DNA of 64,000 bases from Lysobacter sp. cf310 (GCF_900114355.1 NZ_FOSS01000003.1:307215-371214); one strand, 5' to 3'; positions 33,253 through 49,079 are shown, numbered from the stretch's first letter. Numbers and translations are program-made. The notes: generated by a model from the sequence alone, not told the origin.

Positions 33253-34200
33253 TCATGGTTGCAGCGACCGCAGCGGTTTGCGCCAGAAGCGCCAGCGCTG
33301 CGAGCGCGCGAGTTCGTAGGCTTCGTTGTCGCCGAATTCCAGGGCGATCCGGCTCACCCGCCCGGCGTCGAGCTCGGCGCTCAACGGCGTCAGCCAGTCG
33401 CGCTCCAGCGCCTGCAGGTCGCGCGCGCGGCGCAGATCGACCGCGAGGTCGCCCTCGCCCGCGCTCCAACGCGGCGGCAGCGCCGTGGCCTGGACGCCGG
33501 CCAGCGCGCCCAGCGCGGTCAGGGCCTCGTCGTCGCTGCAGATGCGCGCATAGGCGCTGCGCACGTGATCGGGCAGCACGCCCGCGCCCCAGAACCACAG
33601 CGAGTTCACCGGCGCCTGGCCGGCGGCGATGCGCTGGGCGTTGCGCGGATGGTTGTGCAAGGTCACCTGGGCTTCGCTCAGCAGCGAGCGCCAACGCCGG
33701 CCTTCGGGGCTCTGGTCGGCCGCGTCCGGCAGATGTTCGAACAGATCGGCGCCGAGCACGGTCTCCGGGCTGGCGAAGCTCGGCAGCCTGGCGCCCTGCG
33801 GCAGGCGCAGGTACCAGCGCGACGGGCGCGGCGCGTCGATCGGAAAGCCTGCGTCGCCGAACAGCGGCTTGAGCGTGCGCAGGAAGTCGGCGGCCTCGGC
33901 CTCGTCCAGGCCCAGGGCCTGGCCGTAGGCGAGCAGGCGCGCGCCGTTGAGGTCGGGCCGCACGTAGGCCGGATCGGCGCGCATCCAGGCCGCATGGGCG
34001 GCGTCGCGGGCGTCGCGCTGGCGGGTGGCCGCCGCCACCGGCCAACCGCGCGGCAGCACGTCGAGCACGCGCGCGAGCGGATCGCCGCTGCGCTCGCGGC
34101 GATCGGCGCGCGCGAGCCGGCGGCCCAGGTCCTCGGACAGGCGCTGCCCGCCGAAGCGCTCGCGCTCGGGCAGCAGCAGGGTCGCGGTGGTCGGAGTCAT
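33253..34200 (-). CDS. rpfE: RpfE-like protein, phosphoglycerate-mutase-related regulator
   Basis: A 315-residue protein matching the rpfE position between greA and recJ in Xanthomonadaceae. The parts RWYLRLP, HNHPRNAQRIAAGQAPVNSL and WFWGAGVLP belong to the family often labelled 2,3-bisphosphoglycerate-independent phosphoglycerate mutase-related. The full set of metal-binding residues of that enzyme is not evident, so catalysis is doubtful. In Xanthomonas, rpfE lies near the diffusible-signal cluster and affects exopolysaccharide and enzyme production. Naming relies on position plus the NSLWFWG motif. Confidence 0.65.
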   Translation of the reverse strand: MTPTTATLLLPERERFGGQRLSEDLGRRLARADRRERSGDPLARVLDVLPRGWPVAAATRQRDARDAAHAAWMRADPAYVRPDLNGARLLAYGQALGLDEAEAADFLRTLKPLFGDAGFPIDAPRPSRWYLRLPQGARLPSFASPETVLGADLFEHLPDAADQSPEGRRWRSLLSEAQVTLHNHPRNAQRIAAGQAPVNSLWFWGAGVLPDHVRSAYARICSDDEALTALGALAGVQATALPPRWSAGEGDLAVDLRRARDLQALERDWLTPLSAELDAGRVSRIALEFGDNEAYELARSQRWRFWRKPLRSLQP

Positions 34201-34225
34201 GCGCGGCCTCGCGGTCGCGGCCTGC

Positions 34226-34702
34226 TCAGCCGGCGTAGCTGACGCCGACGATTTCGTACTCGTGGGTGCCGCCCGGCGCCTCGATGACGACGCTGTCGCC
34301 CTCGTGCTTGCCGATCAGGGCGCGCGCGACCGGCGAGGAAATCGCGATCAGGCCCTGCTTGATGTCGGCTTCCAGGTCGCCCACGATCTGATAGGTGCGC
34401 TCTTCGTCGGTGTCGACGTCGGCCAGCTCCACGGTGGCGCCGAACACGATCTTGGAACCGGCGTTGAGGATGGATACGTCGATCAGCTGGGCGTGCGAGA
34501 GCTCGGACTCGAGCTGCTTGATGCGGCCCTCGATGAAGCTCTGCTGTTCGCGCGCGGCGTGGTACTCGGCGTTCTCCTTGAGGTCGCCGTGCGCGCGCGC
34601 TTCCGCGATCGCGTTGATCACGGCCGGTCGCTTGACCGACTTCAACTCTTCCAGTTCCGCGCGCAGGCGCTGGGCGCCCTTCACCGTGATCGGTGCTCTC
34701 AT
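34226..34702 (-). CDS. greA: Transcription elongation factor GreA
   Basis: A 158-residue GreA that rescues backtracked RNA polymerase by stimulating transcript cleavage. The N-terminal coiled coil contains [20 protein letters not shown] and [20 protein letters not shown]; the acidic pair in the DLKENAEY tip is the functional site. The C-terminal FKBP-like domain reads [20 protein letters not shown]. The length is standard. ATG at 34702 is chosen because upstream residues do not match the family. It is followed after 25 bp by the rpfE-like gene. Confidence 0.97.
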   Translation of the reverse strand: MRAPITVKGAQRLRAELEELKSVKRPAVINAIAEARAHGDLKENAEYHAAREQQSFIEGRIKQLESELSHAQLIDVSILNAGSKIVFGATVELADVDTDEERTYQIVGDLEADIKQGLIAISSPVARALIGKHEGDSVVIEAPGGTHEYEIVGVSYAG

Positions 34703-34825
34703 CTCGTCGTTCCTCGTGCCGGCCGGGGGCCGGTGGCTTCCGTTTGCAAAGTTCGATTGTGCCGCGAACGCGGCCGCTTGGCACCCCATCGGGCGCCAGC
34801 GGGAAAATCCCTGAAAATCAGGCGC

Positions 34826-34847
34826 AAAACCCGCGCGGGCGCGCGGG
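34826..34847 (-). terminator. Probable terminator after carB
   Basis: On the minus strand CCCGCGC / GCGCGGG (34847-34830, loop GCCC) is followed by TTTT. A second strong stem, GGGACGCGGA / TCCGCGTCCC, lies just upstream (about 34852-34876). It separates carB from greA. Confidence 0.5.
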
Positions 34848-34885
34848 TCGGCGGGACGCGGAGCGGTTCCGCGTCCCGTGCCGGC

Positions 34886-38134
<3,249 letters not shown>

Positions 38135-38138
38135 TGGG

Positions 38139-38789
38139 TCACTCGAGGATCGTGGAAGGCGGTACGTCGCAAGTCGTCATCGCGCCGAGCATCAGCTTCA
38201 GCACCAGACGGGTGCCGACGCCTTTGCCGGCATCGCTGTTCTGCTGCGGCGTCTTGGTGGGATCGAAGGCTTCGCCGATGCCGACCAGCTCGCGCAGCGG
38301 CGCGTGCTTGGGCTCGGTGATGAAATCGATGAAGGACAGCATCTGCTCGGCCTTCATCTGCTTCATCACCTCGGTCGTCTCGACCTTCTTGCCGGTCTGG
38401 GCTTCGTTGACCCCGGCGTTGATGAAATCGGAGAACACGCTGGCGGCGCCGCCGTTGAGCAGGGCCAGGTCGGCGTCGACGCGGTCCGGGTGGGCCTTGA
38501 CGTATTCCAGGGCCTGGGCGCGCTTGCTGCGGCGATAGCCGTCGGTGGACAGCTCGCTGCGCAGGCAGCTCAACTTGGCCGGCTCGACCTTGTCGGCCTT
38601 GCCTTGCAACGGCCACTCGGGGTTGGCGGCGGCGGCATCGTCCAGGATCTTGCCGAACGGCAGCATCCGCATCATCACCTCGGCCAGCTTGTCGGCCTGG
38701 ACCTGCGCGTTCTGGGCGCTGGCGACGAGCGGAAGCAGCGCCAGCAAGGCGGCGGCGACAGCGGCATTGCAGCGAGCTTGCAGGGTCAT
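38139..38789 (-). CDS. Secreted hypothetical protein, DUF2059-like
   Basis: A 216-residue protein with a signal peptide ([18 protein letters not shown]). The rest is mostly helical, with a late motif [21 protein letters not shown]. That spacing (helix, acidic turn, F-x-x-x-P, helix) matches the protein at 39297-39875 ([14 protein letters not shown]) and DUF2059-type proteins, so the two are probably paralogues. AAGGA precedes the ATG at 38789. It ends 4 bp before carB. Function is unknown; a periplasmic location is likely. Confidence 0.7.
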   Translation of the reverse strand: MTLQARCNAAVAAALLALLPLVASAQNAQVQADKLAEVMMRMLPFGKILDDAAAANPEWPLQGKADKVEPAKLSCLRSELSTDGYRRSKRAQALEYVKAHPDRVDADLALLNGGAASVFSDFINAGVNEAQTGKKVETTEVMKQMKAEQMLSFIDFITEPKHAPLRELVGIGEAFDPTKTPQQNSDAGKGVGTRLVLKLMLGAMTTCDVPPSTILE

Positions 38790-38838
38790 TCCTTGTCTCC
38801 GTCGGGTGCGCGTCGCGCGGTGGATGGCATGTCGCATG

Positions 38839-39297
38839 TCAGTACAAACGGTCCCGCCAGTCGGCGGGCGGCAACCAGGTGACCTGCTGCGCGCCCTGGG
38901 CGTCGATCGCGCCGGTACGCACGGCCTCGCGCACCGTCCGGTTCATCGCCTGCCAGCTGTCGGCGTCGCGGCCGATGCGCGCGCCGATGCGGTTGTTGTG
39001 CGCGTCCATGGCGCGGCTGCGGTTGCCCTGCCCGTCGTGCTCCATGACCCGGGTGACCCAGTCCACGATGCGCGGCGAGGCGGTGTAGGCGACCACGGCG
39101 CTGGCCAGCGTGTGCCGGTAGGCGTCGGCGGGGCCGTTGCGTCCGCCCGGCAGGCCGGCGGCGAAGAACTGCGCATACACCGCGATCAGGACGAAGGCCG
39201 GATACGCCGCGAGCGCGGCGCCCGCGATCAGCCAGCGACGCCAGCGGCGCGCGGGCTTGCGCGCGGCGGTCGCGGCCTGGATCGTGGCGGCGCTCAT
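38839..39297 (-). CDS. Hypothetical membrane-anchored protein
   Basis: A 152-residue protein with one N-terminal helix (LIAGAALAAYPAFVLIAVYA, about residues 23-42) and a His/Asn-rich domain: GPADAYRHTLASAVVAY, VMEHDGQGNRSRAMDAHNNR and IGARIGRD. The HxNxxG-type stretch resembles DUF6973-like domains, without certainty. Its ATG shares one base with the stop of the preceding gene (TGATG), so the two are coupled. The conserved His and Asn residues suggest a metal or catalytic site, but nothing more can be said. Confidence 0.65.
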   Translation of the reverse strand: MSAATIQAATAARKPARRWRRWLIAGAALAAYPAFVLIAVYAQFFAAGLPGGRNGPADAYRHTLASAVVAYTASPRIVDWVTRVMEHDGQGNRSRAMDAHNNRIGARIGRDADSWQAMNRTVREAVRTGAIDAQGAQQVTWLPPADWRDRLY

Positions 39298-39871
39298 CAG
39301 GCCTTGGGCATCTCGATGCCGCAGCGCTGGGACACGCGCTCGCTGAGCTTCTGCAGCTGTTCCGGGCTGACGTCGGTGTCGGGGAATTCGCGCTCCAGCA
39401 CCTTGGCGGCCGGGCTTTGCATGAATTCCATCACTTCCATCAGCTCGTCGGCCTGCATGCCCTTGAAGAACTCGACCGCCTCGGCCTTGGGCGCGCCGTC
39501 GACGGCGTTGTCGATGTTGCCCTTGACCTGCTCGCGCATGCCGGCGACGAACTTGGCGCCGCCCTTGGTCTGGCCGAAGCGGGTCCAGGCGGCGATGGTC
39601 TCGCCGTCGCCGAACAGCTGACGGAAGGCGTCGACCATGCTGCTGCGGAACTCCGGCAGCAGCTCGCCCTTGATGCAGCCGCGCTGGCTGGCGTTGAACA
39701 CCTTGAACTCTTCGGCGTTGTCGATCTTGCCGGCGATCACCCGCTCGATCGCGATGTCGAAGCCCAACAGCTGCTGGATCTGCGCGACCTCGGCATCGGT
39801 GGGCACGGCCGCCGCGGCCGGGGCCGACCAGGCCAGGCCCGCGGCCAGGACGGCGGCGAAAGCGAGGGATT

Positions 39872-39875
<4 letters not shown>
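39297..39875 (-). CDS. Secreted hypothetical protein, DUF2059-like
   Basis: A 192-residue exported protein with signal peptide [20 protein letters not shown] cut near AAA-V. The mature part is helical and contains [20 protein letters not shown] and [20 protein letters not shown], the pattern of DUF2059-like proteins. A second Cys lies near the C-terminus ([11 protein letters not shown]) and may pair with the first. ATG at 39875 overlaps the carA stop (ATGA), so it is translated with carA. Its likely paralogue sits two genes downstream. Confidence 0.7.
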
Positions 39876-40999
<1,124 letters not shown>

Positions 41000-41344
41000 G
41001 GGGGTCGCCTTGGCTGCCGAGGATACTGACCCCGTCCAGCGCGCACCGGCAAAACCGGCTTGCAGCAAAACACGGACGCGGTGCGGGACCGGTCCGGCGG
41101 GCGGGGTTCAGGCGAGCGGGAATTGTACCGACGCGGGCCGGCGAACGCCAGCCGCGCGAGCCCATTCCAGCGCCGCCCGCGCGTCCGGAAACCGGCTGTT
41201 CACCTTCGCGCCAGCGGTGTGGCGGTTACGGCCCGGATCGGCAAACCGGCGCGGTGCCCGCTCCGCGGCGCCTGCCTCGCCCTGTCGGGCCGGCGAACCA
41301 AGGGGCGCGCTGCCGGCAGGGGCCCGAGCCCGCCACGACGCGCC
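41000..41344. other. 345-bp gap between dapB and carA
   Basis: No gene is supported. It should hold the carA promoter on the minus strand. I see GC-rich dyads but no recognisable PyrR, ArgR or riboswitch element. Confidence 0.4.
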
Positions 41345-42070
41345 CTACAGATTCGGGAACATCAGCTCGGCCAGGCCGTAGCGGCCCGGGGCCTGGCGCA
41401 CCACTTTCAGCGCCGCCTCCAGCGCGCCGCGCGCGAAGATGTCGCGGTTGGTCGCACGGTGGATCAGCTCCAGGCGCTCGCCGGCGCTGGCGAACTGCAC
41501 CGTGTGCTCGCCGACGATGTCGCCCGCGCGCAGGCTGGCGTAGTGCGGGTCGCGGCCGCTGCCGATCGCGACCGCCTGGCCCAGGTGCAGGGCCGTGCCC
41601 GAAGGCGCGTCCAGTTTGCGGGTGTGGTGGGCCTCGACGATGTCGCAGTCCCAGCTGGGCAAGGCGGCCGAGGCGCGCCGCACCAGTTCGGTCAGCACCG
41701 CCACGCCCAGGCTGTAATTGGCGGCCCACACGATCGCGATGCGCGCCGAGGCGGCCTCGATCGCGCGGTTCTGTTCCGACGACAGGCCGGTGGTGCCCGA
41801 CACCAGGGCGCGGCCGCGTTCGGCGCACAGCGCCAGCACCGGGTCGAAACCCTCCGGCAGGCTGAAATCGATGGCGACGTCGAACTCGGGCACACCGCTC
41901 AATTCGCTGGCGGCGAACTGCGGCACGCCGTCGATCACGCGCTGCGCCGGCGATTTGCGCGAGACCGCGGCCACCACGCTGAGATCGTCGCGGGCCGCGG
42001 CCAGGCGCAGCAGCGCCAGGCCCATGCGCCCGGAGGCGCCGTGGATCAGGAGTCGGGGGATGTCGTTCAT
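41345..42070 (-). CDS. dapB: 4-hydroxy-tetrahydrodipicolinate reductase
   Basis: A 241-residue NAD(P)H-dependent enzyme of lysine and diaminopimelate synthesis. The N-terminal nucleotide motif is LLIHGASGRMGLALLRLA. The catalytic region has EAHHTRKLDAPSGTALHLG, where the second His and the Lys are active-site residues, and the C-terminus shows IHRATNRDIFARGALEAALK. FSLPEGFDPVLALCAERG and VSGTTGLSSEQ also match the family. It lies upstream of carA in the order typical of xanthomonads. Confidence 0.96.
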   Translation of the reverse strand: MNDIPRLLIHGASGRMGLALLRLAAARDDLSVVAAVSRKSPAQRVIDGVPQFAASELSGVPEFDVAIDFSLPEGFDPVLALCAERGRALVSGTTGLSSEQNRAIEAASARIAIVWAANYSLGVAVLTELVRRASAALPSWDCDIVEAHHTRKLDAPSGTALHLGQAVAIGSGRDPHYASLRAGDIVGEHTVQFASAGERLELIHRATNRDIFARGALEAALKVVRQAPGRYGLAELMFPNL

Positions 42071-42125
42071 GCCGGCAGGCTAACGGCTGGGCCGGAGGTT
42101 CGACAAGCGGCGGCGGCGCGCCGCC

Positions 42126-42587
42126 CTATTGGCCGTGGTACGCGGCCAGGGCTTGCGACAGCGAACGGCCGTCGGGACCGATCAGGTCGGCCGCGCGCCA
42201 ACAACGACCGGCGCCGCTGAAGCGCAGACGCAGCTCGCGCGTCTGCGCCGGCGCGCGCTCGTCCAGCACGAAGCGGTAGCGCAGCCGCACCGAATCCCTG
42301 CCCTCGCTGAAGAACTCCGGATCGCGCGCCTCGCCGTCCTGCGCATCCAGCCAGGGATCGGCGTCGATCGCGCACACCCCTTCGACGGTGCAGGCCTGTT
42401 CGCGCTCCAGCAGCCGCAGCAAGGGCGGCGCGAAGGCGTCGCGCAGGGCCGCCGGCGGCTCGTTCCAGAACGTGTAGTGCTGCCGAAACCAGGCCTGCGC
42501 GGCGGCCAGCGGCGTCTCACCCAGGCAGGCCGAGTGCGCGGGCGCGGCGAGCGCGCAGGCGGCGATGAGCGCCAGTGTCCGTTTCAT
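42126..42587 (-). CDS. Secreted hypothetical protein, DUF3828-like
   Basis: A 153-residue protein with signal peptide MKRTLALIAACALAAPAHSA. The mature part has QAWFRQHYTFWNE, LLRLLEREQACTVEGVC and DADPWLDAQDGE; the DADPWLDAQD motif is close to the DFDPFLNAQD pattern of DUF3828 proteins. Three Cys in the mature part could form a disulfide. Start at 42587 is chosen because an upstream frame extension lacks signal-peptide character. No function is known. Confidence 0.7.
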   Translation of the reverse strand: MKRTLALIAACALAAPAHSACLGETPLAAAQAWFRQHYTFWNEPPAALRDAFAPPLLRLLEREQACTVEGVCAIDADPWLDAQDGEARDPEFFSEGRDSVRLRYRFVLDERAPAQTRELRLRFSGAGRCWRAADLIGPDGRSLSQALAAYHGQ

Positions 42588-42668
42588 AAGCGTCCTGGTT
42601 GGGGTAACGAGGGCCACGCGGACACGCGGCCTGGCCTGGATGCCCGCGGCGCGAACGACCGCGCACGC

Positions 42669-43271
42669 TCATTCATACCAGCGCCACGCATGCAGCAGCG
42701 CATCGGCTTGGGCGGGCCCCTGCCCCAGGAACTCGGCCAGCGCGTCGCGCACGCTCGCGCGCGCCTGCGGCCGCAACTCGTAATCCTCGTCCAGCGCCGA
42801 CTCGCCCAGCGCGGCGTAGGTGTTGGCCACGGTCGCCAGCGCGCCGAACGCGGTGGCCAGATCGTCGGCGATCGGGCGCGGGTTCCAGTCGCCGCCGGCC
42901 AGGTCGAACGACACCGCACCGCTGATCAGGTCGTAGATGAAGGGATGGCTGCCCTCCATCGCCACCACCAGCCATTCGTCCTTCCAGCCGCGCAGGCGCT
43001 CGCCGCTGAGCCCATGCCAGCGATAGCCGGCCTGGCGCGCCCATAGGTTCTGCAGCGGCGGGATCGACACCGGATTGCCGCCGCAGGCCAGATCCAGACC
43101 GAGCGGGCCGACCGACGCGTGGCGGACGCCGCCCCAGGGGCCGACCTCGCGATAGAAGTCCAGCAAGGCCGGCGGCAGCGCGAACTCGCCCTGCCAGTCC
43201 GATGCCGGCTGCGCGCGCAACTCGCCCCAGGGCGCCAGCAAGGGCCGGATCGCGGCATAGCTAGGCGGCAT
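42669..43271 (-). CDS. SMI1/KNR4-like protein
   Basis: A 200-residue protein with the SUKH/SMI1-KNR4 pattern: PPALLDFYREVGPWGGVR near the N-terminus, then ISIPPLQNL-like packing, EWLVVAMEGSHPFIYDL (the usual position for D/E-hydrophobic repeats) and FDLAGGDWNPRPIAD. Such proteins often neutralise polymorphic toxins, but many are general cellular proteins. No toxin gene is adjacent, so an orphan immunity role cannot be shown. ATG at 43271 is preferred over an upstream start that adds Cys/Pro-rich sequence. Confidence 0.6.
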   Translation of the reverse strand: MPPSYAAIRPLLAPWGELRAQPASDWQGEFALPPALLDFYREVGPWGGVRHASVGPLGLDLACGGNPVSIPPLQNLWARQAGYRWHGLSGERLRGWKDEWLVVAMEGSHPFIYDLISGAVSFDLAGGDWNPRPIADDLATAFGALATVANTYAALGESALDEDYELRPQARASVRDALAEFLGQGPAQADALLHAWRWYE

Positions 43272-43322
43272 GCGGCCTCCCGGCGACGCGATGGGCGCGC
43301 AGCGTGGGCAAGCCAATCCACC

Positions 43323-43661
43323 TCATGCGTCGGCGACCTCGGCCGAACTCCAGCCCTGCTGGGCCGCGTACTCGCGCAGGCGCTCCAGCATCGCCGCAGC
43401 CGCGGCGGCCCGGCTGAGTTCGACGTGGAAGCGGGTCTGCGGCAGTTGCGGATCCCACTCGCTGCCGCGCACCCGGCAGACCACGCCGTCGCGCTGGCCT
43501 TCCCAGTAGAAGTCGTAGGACTGGTTGGGCCCGTGGCGCTCGACCAGGCGCTGCCGGCCGATCCCCAGCGCGTTGAAGATCCGGCTCGCGCCCGCCTGCA
43601 GGCTGCAGGCGTGGCGGCCGAGCGCGAACACGACTTCGAGCGGACGCGCCTGCATGCCCAT
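43323..43661 (-). CDS. Hypothetical cytoplasmic protein
   Basis: A 112-residue protein, MGMQARPLEVVFALGRHACS at the N-terminus and RFHVELSRAAAAAAMLERLR later. It has Trp/Tyr-rich middle parts (YDFYWEGQRDGVVCRV) and no signal or membrane segment. It follows the transglutaminase-like gene by 5 bp, so they are probably co-transcribed. No family is recognised. The start could be the second Met, six bases on. Confidence 0.6.
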   Translation of the reverse strand: MGMQARPLEVVFALGRHACSLQAGASRIFNALGIGRQRLVERHGPNQSYDFYWEGQRDGVVCRVRGSEWDPQLPQTRFHVELSRAAAAAAMLERLREYAAQQGWSSAEVADA

Positions 43662-43666
43662 CCCGC

Positions 43667-45562
43667 TTACTGGTACACCACCTGCGCCTTCAGGTTCGGC
43701 AGCACCTTCTTGGCGAAGGCCTGGAAGGCGCGGTTGTATTCGGGCGTGCACAAGGGGCCCGGCGTGCCGTCCTCGAACACGCGACTGGCCTCGAGCACGT
43801 TGCCCTTGAGTTGGTAGCTGGCGTGGTAACGCAGGCCGTCGGATTCGACCGTCAGATTGCTGGGCACCGCGATCACTTTCATGCTGGCCGGGAACTCGAT
43901 GCGGTAGATCTCCTCGGAGCGACCGCCGGTGCACGCGGTTTCGCCTTCCGCGCTGAGGTCTTCGTTGGCGCTGGAGACGAAGGCGGCGACCGGCTGCGGA
44001 TTCATGAACATCGGCCGCAGCGGGATCGCACCCGGCACCGGCAGCATCTGCGCGACCTCGAACTGAGCGTCGTAGGTCTGATGATCGAGCAAAGGCTTGG
44101 GATCGTCCTGGCGGAACGTGCCTTGCGCGACCAGGCCGCTGGCCTGGAAGTAGTTCTTGACCAGGTCCTTGGATTGTTCCTCGGTCATCTCGCGTAGCGC
44201 GCCGCGCAAGGAGACCGCCGGGAAACCCGACACCTCCACCGCGACCTTGCCCTTGACCGAGCCGTCCTCGCCCACGGTCAGATGGGTGGTCATGCGCTGG
44301 CGGTTGCGCTCGGAACGATAGGCCGGCGTGTGCGCCTTCAATTCGGGCTGGTCGACGCGCAGCACCGGCTTGCCGGCCACGTTCGGCGGCAGGTCGCCGA
44401 ACGGGATGCCCTTGGCGGTGGCGTCCAGGTACAAGTCCAGTCCGGGCAGGTAATTGATCACGTGGTTGACGCTGGAGGCGACCGGAATCTCCGGCAGGCG
44501 GTAGACGTTGCCGGCGTTGACCAGGGCCTGGCTGGCCTCGATGCCCTTGGCCGCCAGCAGCGCCTGCAACAGGGTGGCGTGGTCCTTGCAGTCGCCCAGG
44601 CGGTTGTCGAGCACGAAGTCCTGGTCGCGCGGCACCACCGCGCCCAGGCCGATGCAGTTGCCGCCGTAATGGATATTGGTCGACACCCATTCGTACAGCG
44701 CGCGCGCAACCTCGCGCGGCTCGCGCTTGCCGGCCGCGATCTCGTCGGCCAGCTTGCGCACGCGCGCGGTCGGCACCGCCTTGGGCAGCGCGCGCTCGCC
44801 GTAGACGCGGGCGATGTCGCCGTAGCTGCGAAAGGTCGAGTAGGCGAAGCCGGGCGCGTCCTCGACCTGGTAGACCGAGTAGTTCTGGCGCTTGCTCTTG
44901 TTCGGCGTGCGGTTCTGGTAGCTCCATTCGACGATGCGGCGGTCGCCGACGGTGTCGTCTCGCACCTGCTTGAGCGCGCCCCAGGCCTTGTGCTGGGCCC
45001 ACATCGCCGCGGGCGCGTCGATCTTGATGCGCACGTCGCCCGCGTACCGGTGGCTGCTGAAGCTGTCGAGTTCGGAGAACTGGCGGTCGAACATCGGCTG
45101 CTTGCCGATCAGGCGATAGGACAGCACCACGGTGTCGCCGGCGGCGACGTCGGGGAAGATCAGGCTGGTGGTGGCGATGTCGGAGAACGCCGGACCGCCG
45201 CCTTCGCGGCCGTCGTTGGTCTCGACCTGATAGTTGGACTTGGGCACCTCGATGCGGCGGCCGTCGGCCTTGCGCGTGTAGGCCTCGATCACCTCGATCG
45301 TCTGGATGCTGGCGCTGTAGCTGATCGATTCGCGCTTGGCGTATTCGATCGCGCGCTCGTCCAGCACCTTGAGCTCGGTCTCGCGCTGCTGAATGTAACT
45401 GCCGTCGGGCCGCACGGTGTAGCTCAGGTACGCGCGTTCGCTGCGCACCGGATCCTCGGATGCGGCCGGCGCGGCCGCGGGCGTCGCATTCTGAGCGGCG
45501 ACGGTCGTAACCGTCAGCGCAAGGCCGATCGCGGCGCACAGCCGCAGTGTTGCGATACGCAT
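43667..45562 (-). CDS. Periplasmic DUF3857/transglutaminase-like protein
   Basis: A 631-residue exported protein. After signal peptide LRLCAAIGLALTVTTVAAQ comes a DUF3857 domain (RSERAYLSYTVRPDGSYIQQ, TSLIFPDVAAGDTVVLSYRL). A transglutaminase-like fold follows: the catalytic Cys lies in LGDCKDHATLLQALLAAKGI, His in VNHVINYLPG and Asp in LYLDATAKG. The C-terminal part is beta-rich. The triad is intact, so peptidase or cross-linking activity on cell-envelope material is possible. Homologues are common in Xanthomonadaceae and Bacteroidetes. It is downstream of the dnaJ terminator and probably has its own promoter. Confidence 0.88.
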   Translation of the reverse strand: MRIATLRLCAAIGLALTVTTVAAQNATPAAAPAASEDPVRSERAYLSYTVRPDGSYIQQRETELKVLDERAIEYAKRESISYSASIQTIEVIEAYTRKADGRRIEVPKSNYQVETNDGREGGGPAFSDIATTSLIFPDVAAGDTVVLSYRLIGKQPMFDRQFSELDSFSSHRYAGDVRIKIDAPAAMWAQHKAWGALKQVRDDTVGDRRIVEWSYQNRTPNKSKRQNYSVYQVEDAPGFAYSTFRSYGDIARVYGERALPKAVPTARVRKLADEIAAGKREPREVARALYEWVSTNIHYGGNCIGLGAVVPRDQDFVLDNRLGDCKDHATLLQALLAAKGIEASQALVNAGNVYRLPEIPVASSVNHVINYLPGLDLYLDATAKGIPFGDLPPNVAGKPVLRVDQPELKAHTPAYRSERNRQRMTTHLTVGEDGSVKGKVAVEVSGFPAVSLRGALREMTEEQSKDLVKNYFQASGLVAQGTFRQDDPKPLLDHQTYDAQFEVAQMLPVPGAIPLRPMFMNPQPVAAFVSSANEDLSAEGETACTGGRSEEIYRIEFPASMKVIAVPSNLTVESDGLRYHASYQLKGNVLEASRVFEDGTPGPLCTPEYNRAFQAFAKKVLPNLKAQVVYQ

Positions 45563-45722
45563 CCCTTCCCCCTGTCGCTACGTTGGCGACGAACTCCGCG
45601 GGCGTGGCCGCGAGGCGTCGTCCTGAACCGGTCGCACGCCGGATGCGAGACGTTCTATCACATCGAACGCGCGCCGCTAAGACCGTTCCGGCGCAAGTCC
45701 GGCGCGGCACGTTTCGGGCACG

Positions 45723-45745
45723 AAAAAGGGGGCCGCAGCCCCCTT
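45723..45745 (-). terminator. Rho-independent terminator after dnaJ
   Basis: On the minus strand AAGGGGGC / GCCCCCTT with a TGCG loop is followed by a T-run. It lies about 23 bp past the dnaJ stop and ends the dnaK-dnaJ transcript. Confidence 0.85.
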
Positions 45746-45767
45746 CGGATTTCGCTAAGCGCAGGCC

Positions 45768-46898
45768 TCAGGACGTCATCCGGTCCCAGAAGCCCTTGAC
45801 CCCGTCCAGGAAGGTCGAGGAGCGCGGCGAGTGCTTGCGCGCGCCGTCGCCGATGAAGGTCGCTTCGAACTTCTCCAACAGCTCACGCTGTTCGACGGTC
45901 AGGTTGACCGGCGTTTCCACCACCACCCGGCAATACAGGTCGCCGGGCTTGCGGCTGCGCACCGACTTCACGCCCTTGTCGCGCAGACGGAACAGCTTGC
46001 CGCTCTGGGTTTCGAACGGAATCCGCAGCTCGACCTCGCCGCCCAGCGTGGGCACGCGGATCGTATCGCCGAGCGCGGCCTGCGAAATGCGGATCGGCAC
46101 TTCGCAATGCAGGTCGTCGCCGTCGCGCTGGAAGATCTCGTGCTCGCGCACGCGCACTTCCACGTACAGATCGCCCGGCGGCGAACCGGCCGGGCCGGCC
46201 TCGCCTTCGCCGGTCAGGCGGATGCGGTCGCCGTTGTCGACGCCGGCCGGAATCTTGACCTGCAGGGTCTTGGTGCGTTCCACCCGGCCCTGGCCGTGGC
46301 AGTCCTTGCAAGGGTCGGCGATGGTCTGGCCGCGGCCGCCGCAATGCGGGCAGGCCTGCTGCATCGAGAAGATGCCGCGCTGGAAGCGGACCTGGCCGCG
46401 ACCGCTGCAGGTGGTGCAGGTTTCGAGCTTGCCGTCGGCCGAACCCGAGCCGTTGCAGGTGTCGCATTCGTCCAGGGTCGGGATTTCGATCTGCTTGTCG
46501 AGGCCGCCGACCGCCTCTTCCAGCGACAGCTCCATCACGTAGCCGATGTCTGCGCCGCGGCGCGGTCCGCGCTGGCCGCCACCGCCGCCGAAGATGTTGC
46601 CGAAGATGTCGCCGAAGATATCGCCCATGTCGGCGTAGCCGGCTCCACCGCCGCCGCCACCGCCCATGCCGTGCTCGAACGCGGCGTGGCCATGCTGGTC
46701 GTAGGCGCGCCGACGGTTGGCGTCGGACAGCACCTCGTAGGCCTCCTTGCACTCCTTGAACGCGGCCTCGGCGGCGTTGTCGCCGGGATTGCGGTCGGGG
46801 TGGTGCTTCATCGCGCAGCGCCGATAGGCCTTCTTCAGGTCTTCGTCGCTGGCGTTGCGGGCCACGCCCAGCACTTCGTAGTAGTCGCGTTTGCTCAT
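45768..46898 (-). CDS. dnaJ: Chaperone protein DnaJ
   Basis: A 376-residue class I J-protein that stimulates DnaK ATPase and delivers clients. The J-domain has the HPD tripeptide in [12 protein letters not shown] (about residue 33). A Gly/Phe-rich linker precedes four zinc repeats, [27 protein letters not shown] and CKDCHGQGR. The C-terminal beta-domains end in [23 protein letters not shown] at 46898 matches the canonical [10 protein letters not shown] start. It follows dnaK after a hairpin-containing gap. Confidence 0.98.
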   Translation of the reverse strand: MSKRDYYEVLGVARNASDEDLKKAYRRCAMKHHPDRNPGDNAAEAAFKECKEAYEVLSDANRRRAYDQHGHAAFEHGMGGGGGGGAGYADMGDIFGDIFGNIFGGGGGQRGPRRGADIGYVMELSLEEAVGGLDKQIEIPTLDECDTCNGSGSADGKLETCTTCSGRGQVRFQRGIFSMQQACPHCGGRGQTIADPCKDCHGQGRVERTKTLQVKIPAGVDNGDRIRLTGEGEAGPAGSPPGDLYVEVRVREHEIFQRDGDDLHCEVPIRISQAALGDTIRVPTLGGEVELRIPFETQSGKLFRLRDKGVKSVRSRKPGDLYCRVVVETPVNLTVEQRELLEKFEATFIGDGARKHSPRSSTFLDGVKGFWDRMTS

Positions 46899-46976
46899 GG
46901 GCCGGGATTCGTGATTCGGGATTCGTGATTCGCTACAGCGCAAAACTCAGGGACGGAACCGGAGGGAGAATAGCGA

Positions 46977-47000
46977 AAGGAGCGGGAAAACCCGCTCCTT
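46977..47000. terminator. 10-bp stem hairpin between dnaK and dnaJ
   Basis: AAGGAGCGGG (46977-46986) pairs with CCCGCTCCTT (46991-47000) around AAAA. It sits 26 bp after the dnaK stop and could attenuate read-through into dnaJ or stabilise the dnaK mRNA. ATTCGGGATTCG-type extragenic sequence flanks it on both sides. Confidence 0.55.
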
Positions 47001-47025
47001 CGTTTCGCTCATTCCCGATCCCGAA

Positions 47026-48939
<1,914 letters not shown>

Positions 48940-49079
48940 GGTGTTGCTCCCTCTCGAATGCTTTAGATGTTGCGGCTGCCGTTGAGGCGCCGATGTGCGT
49001 TATTTGGGGTCCGGTCGCGGGCGGTTCAAGCGCCCCCGCCTTCGCCCGTGCGCGCCGGCGCGCTCGCGCCGGCCACGGT

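Noticed and set aside
42669-43271. Toxin-immunity pair around the SMI1/KNR4-like gene
   Set aside because: Neighbouring genes show no toxin domain, so only an orphan family member can be claimed.
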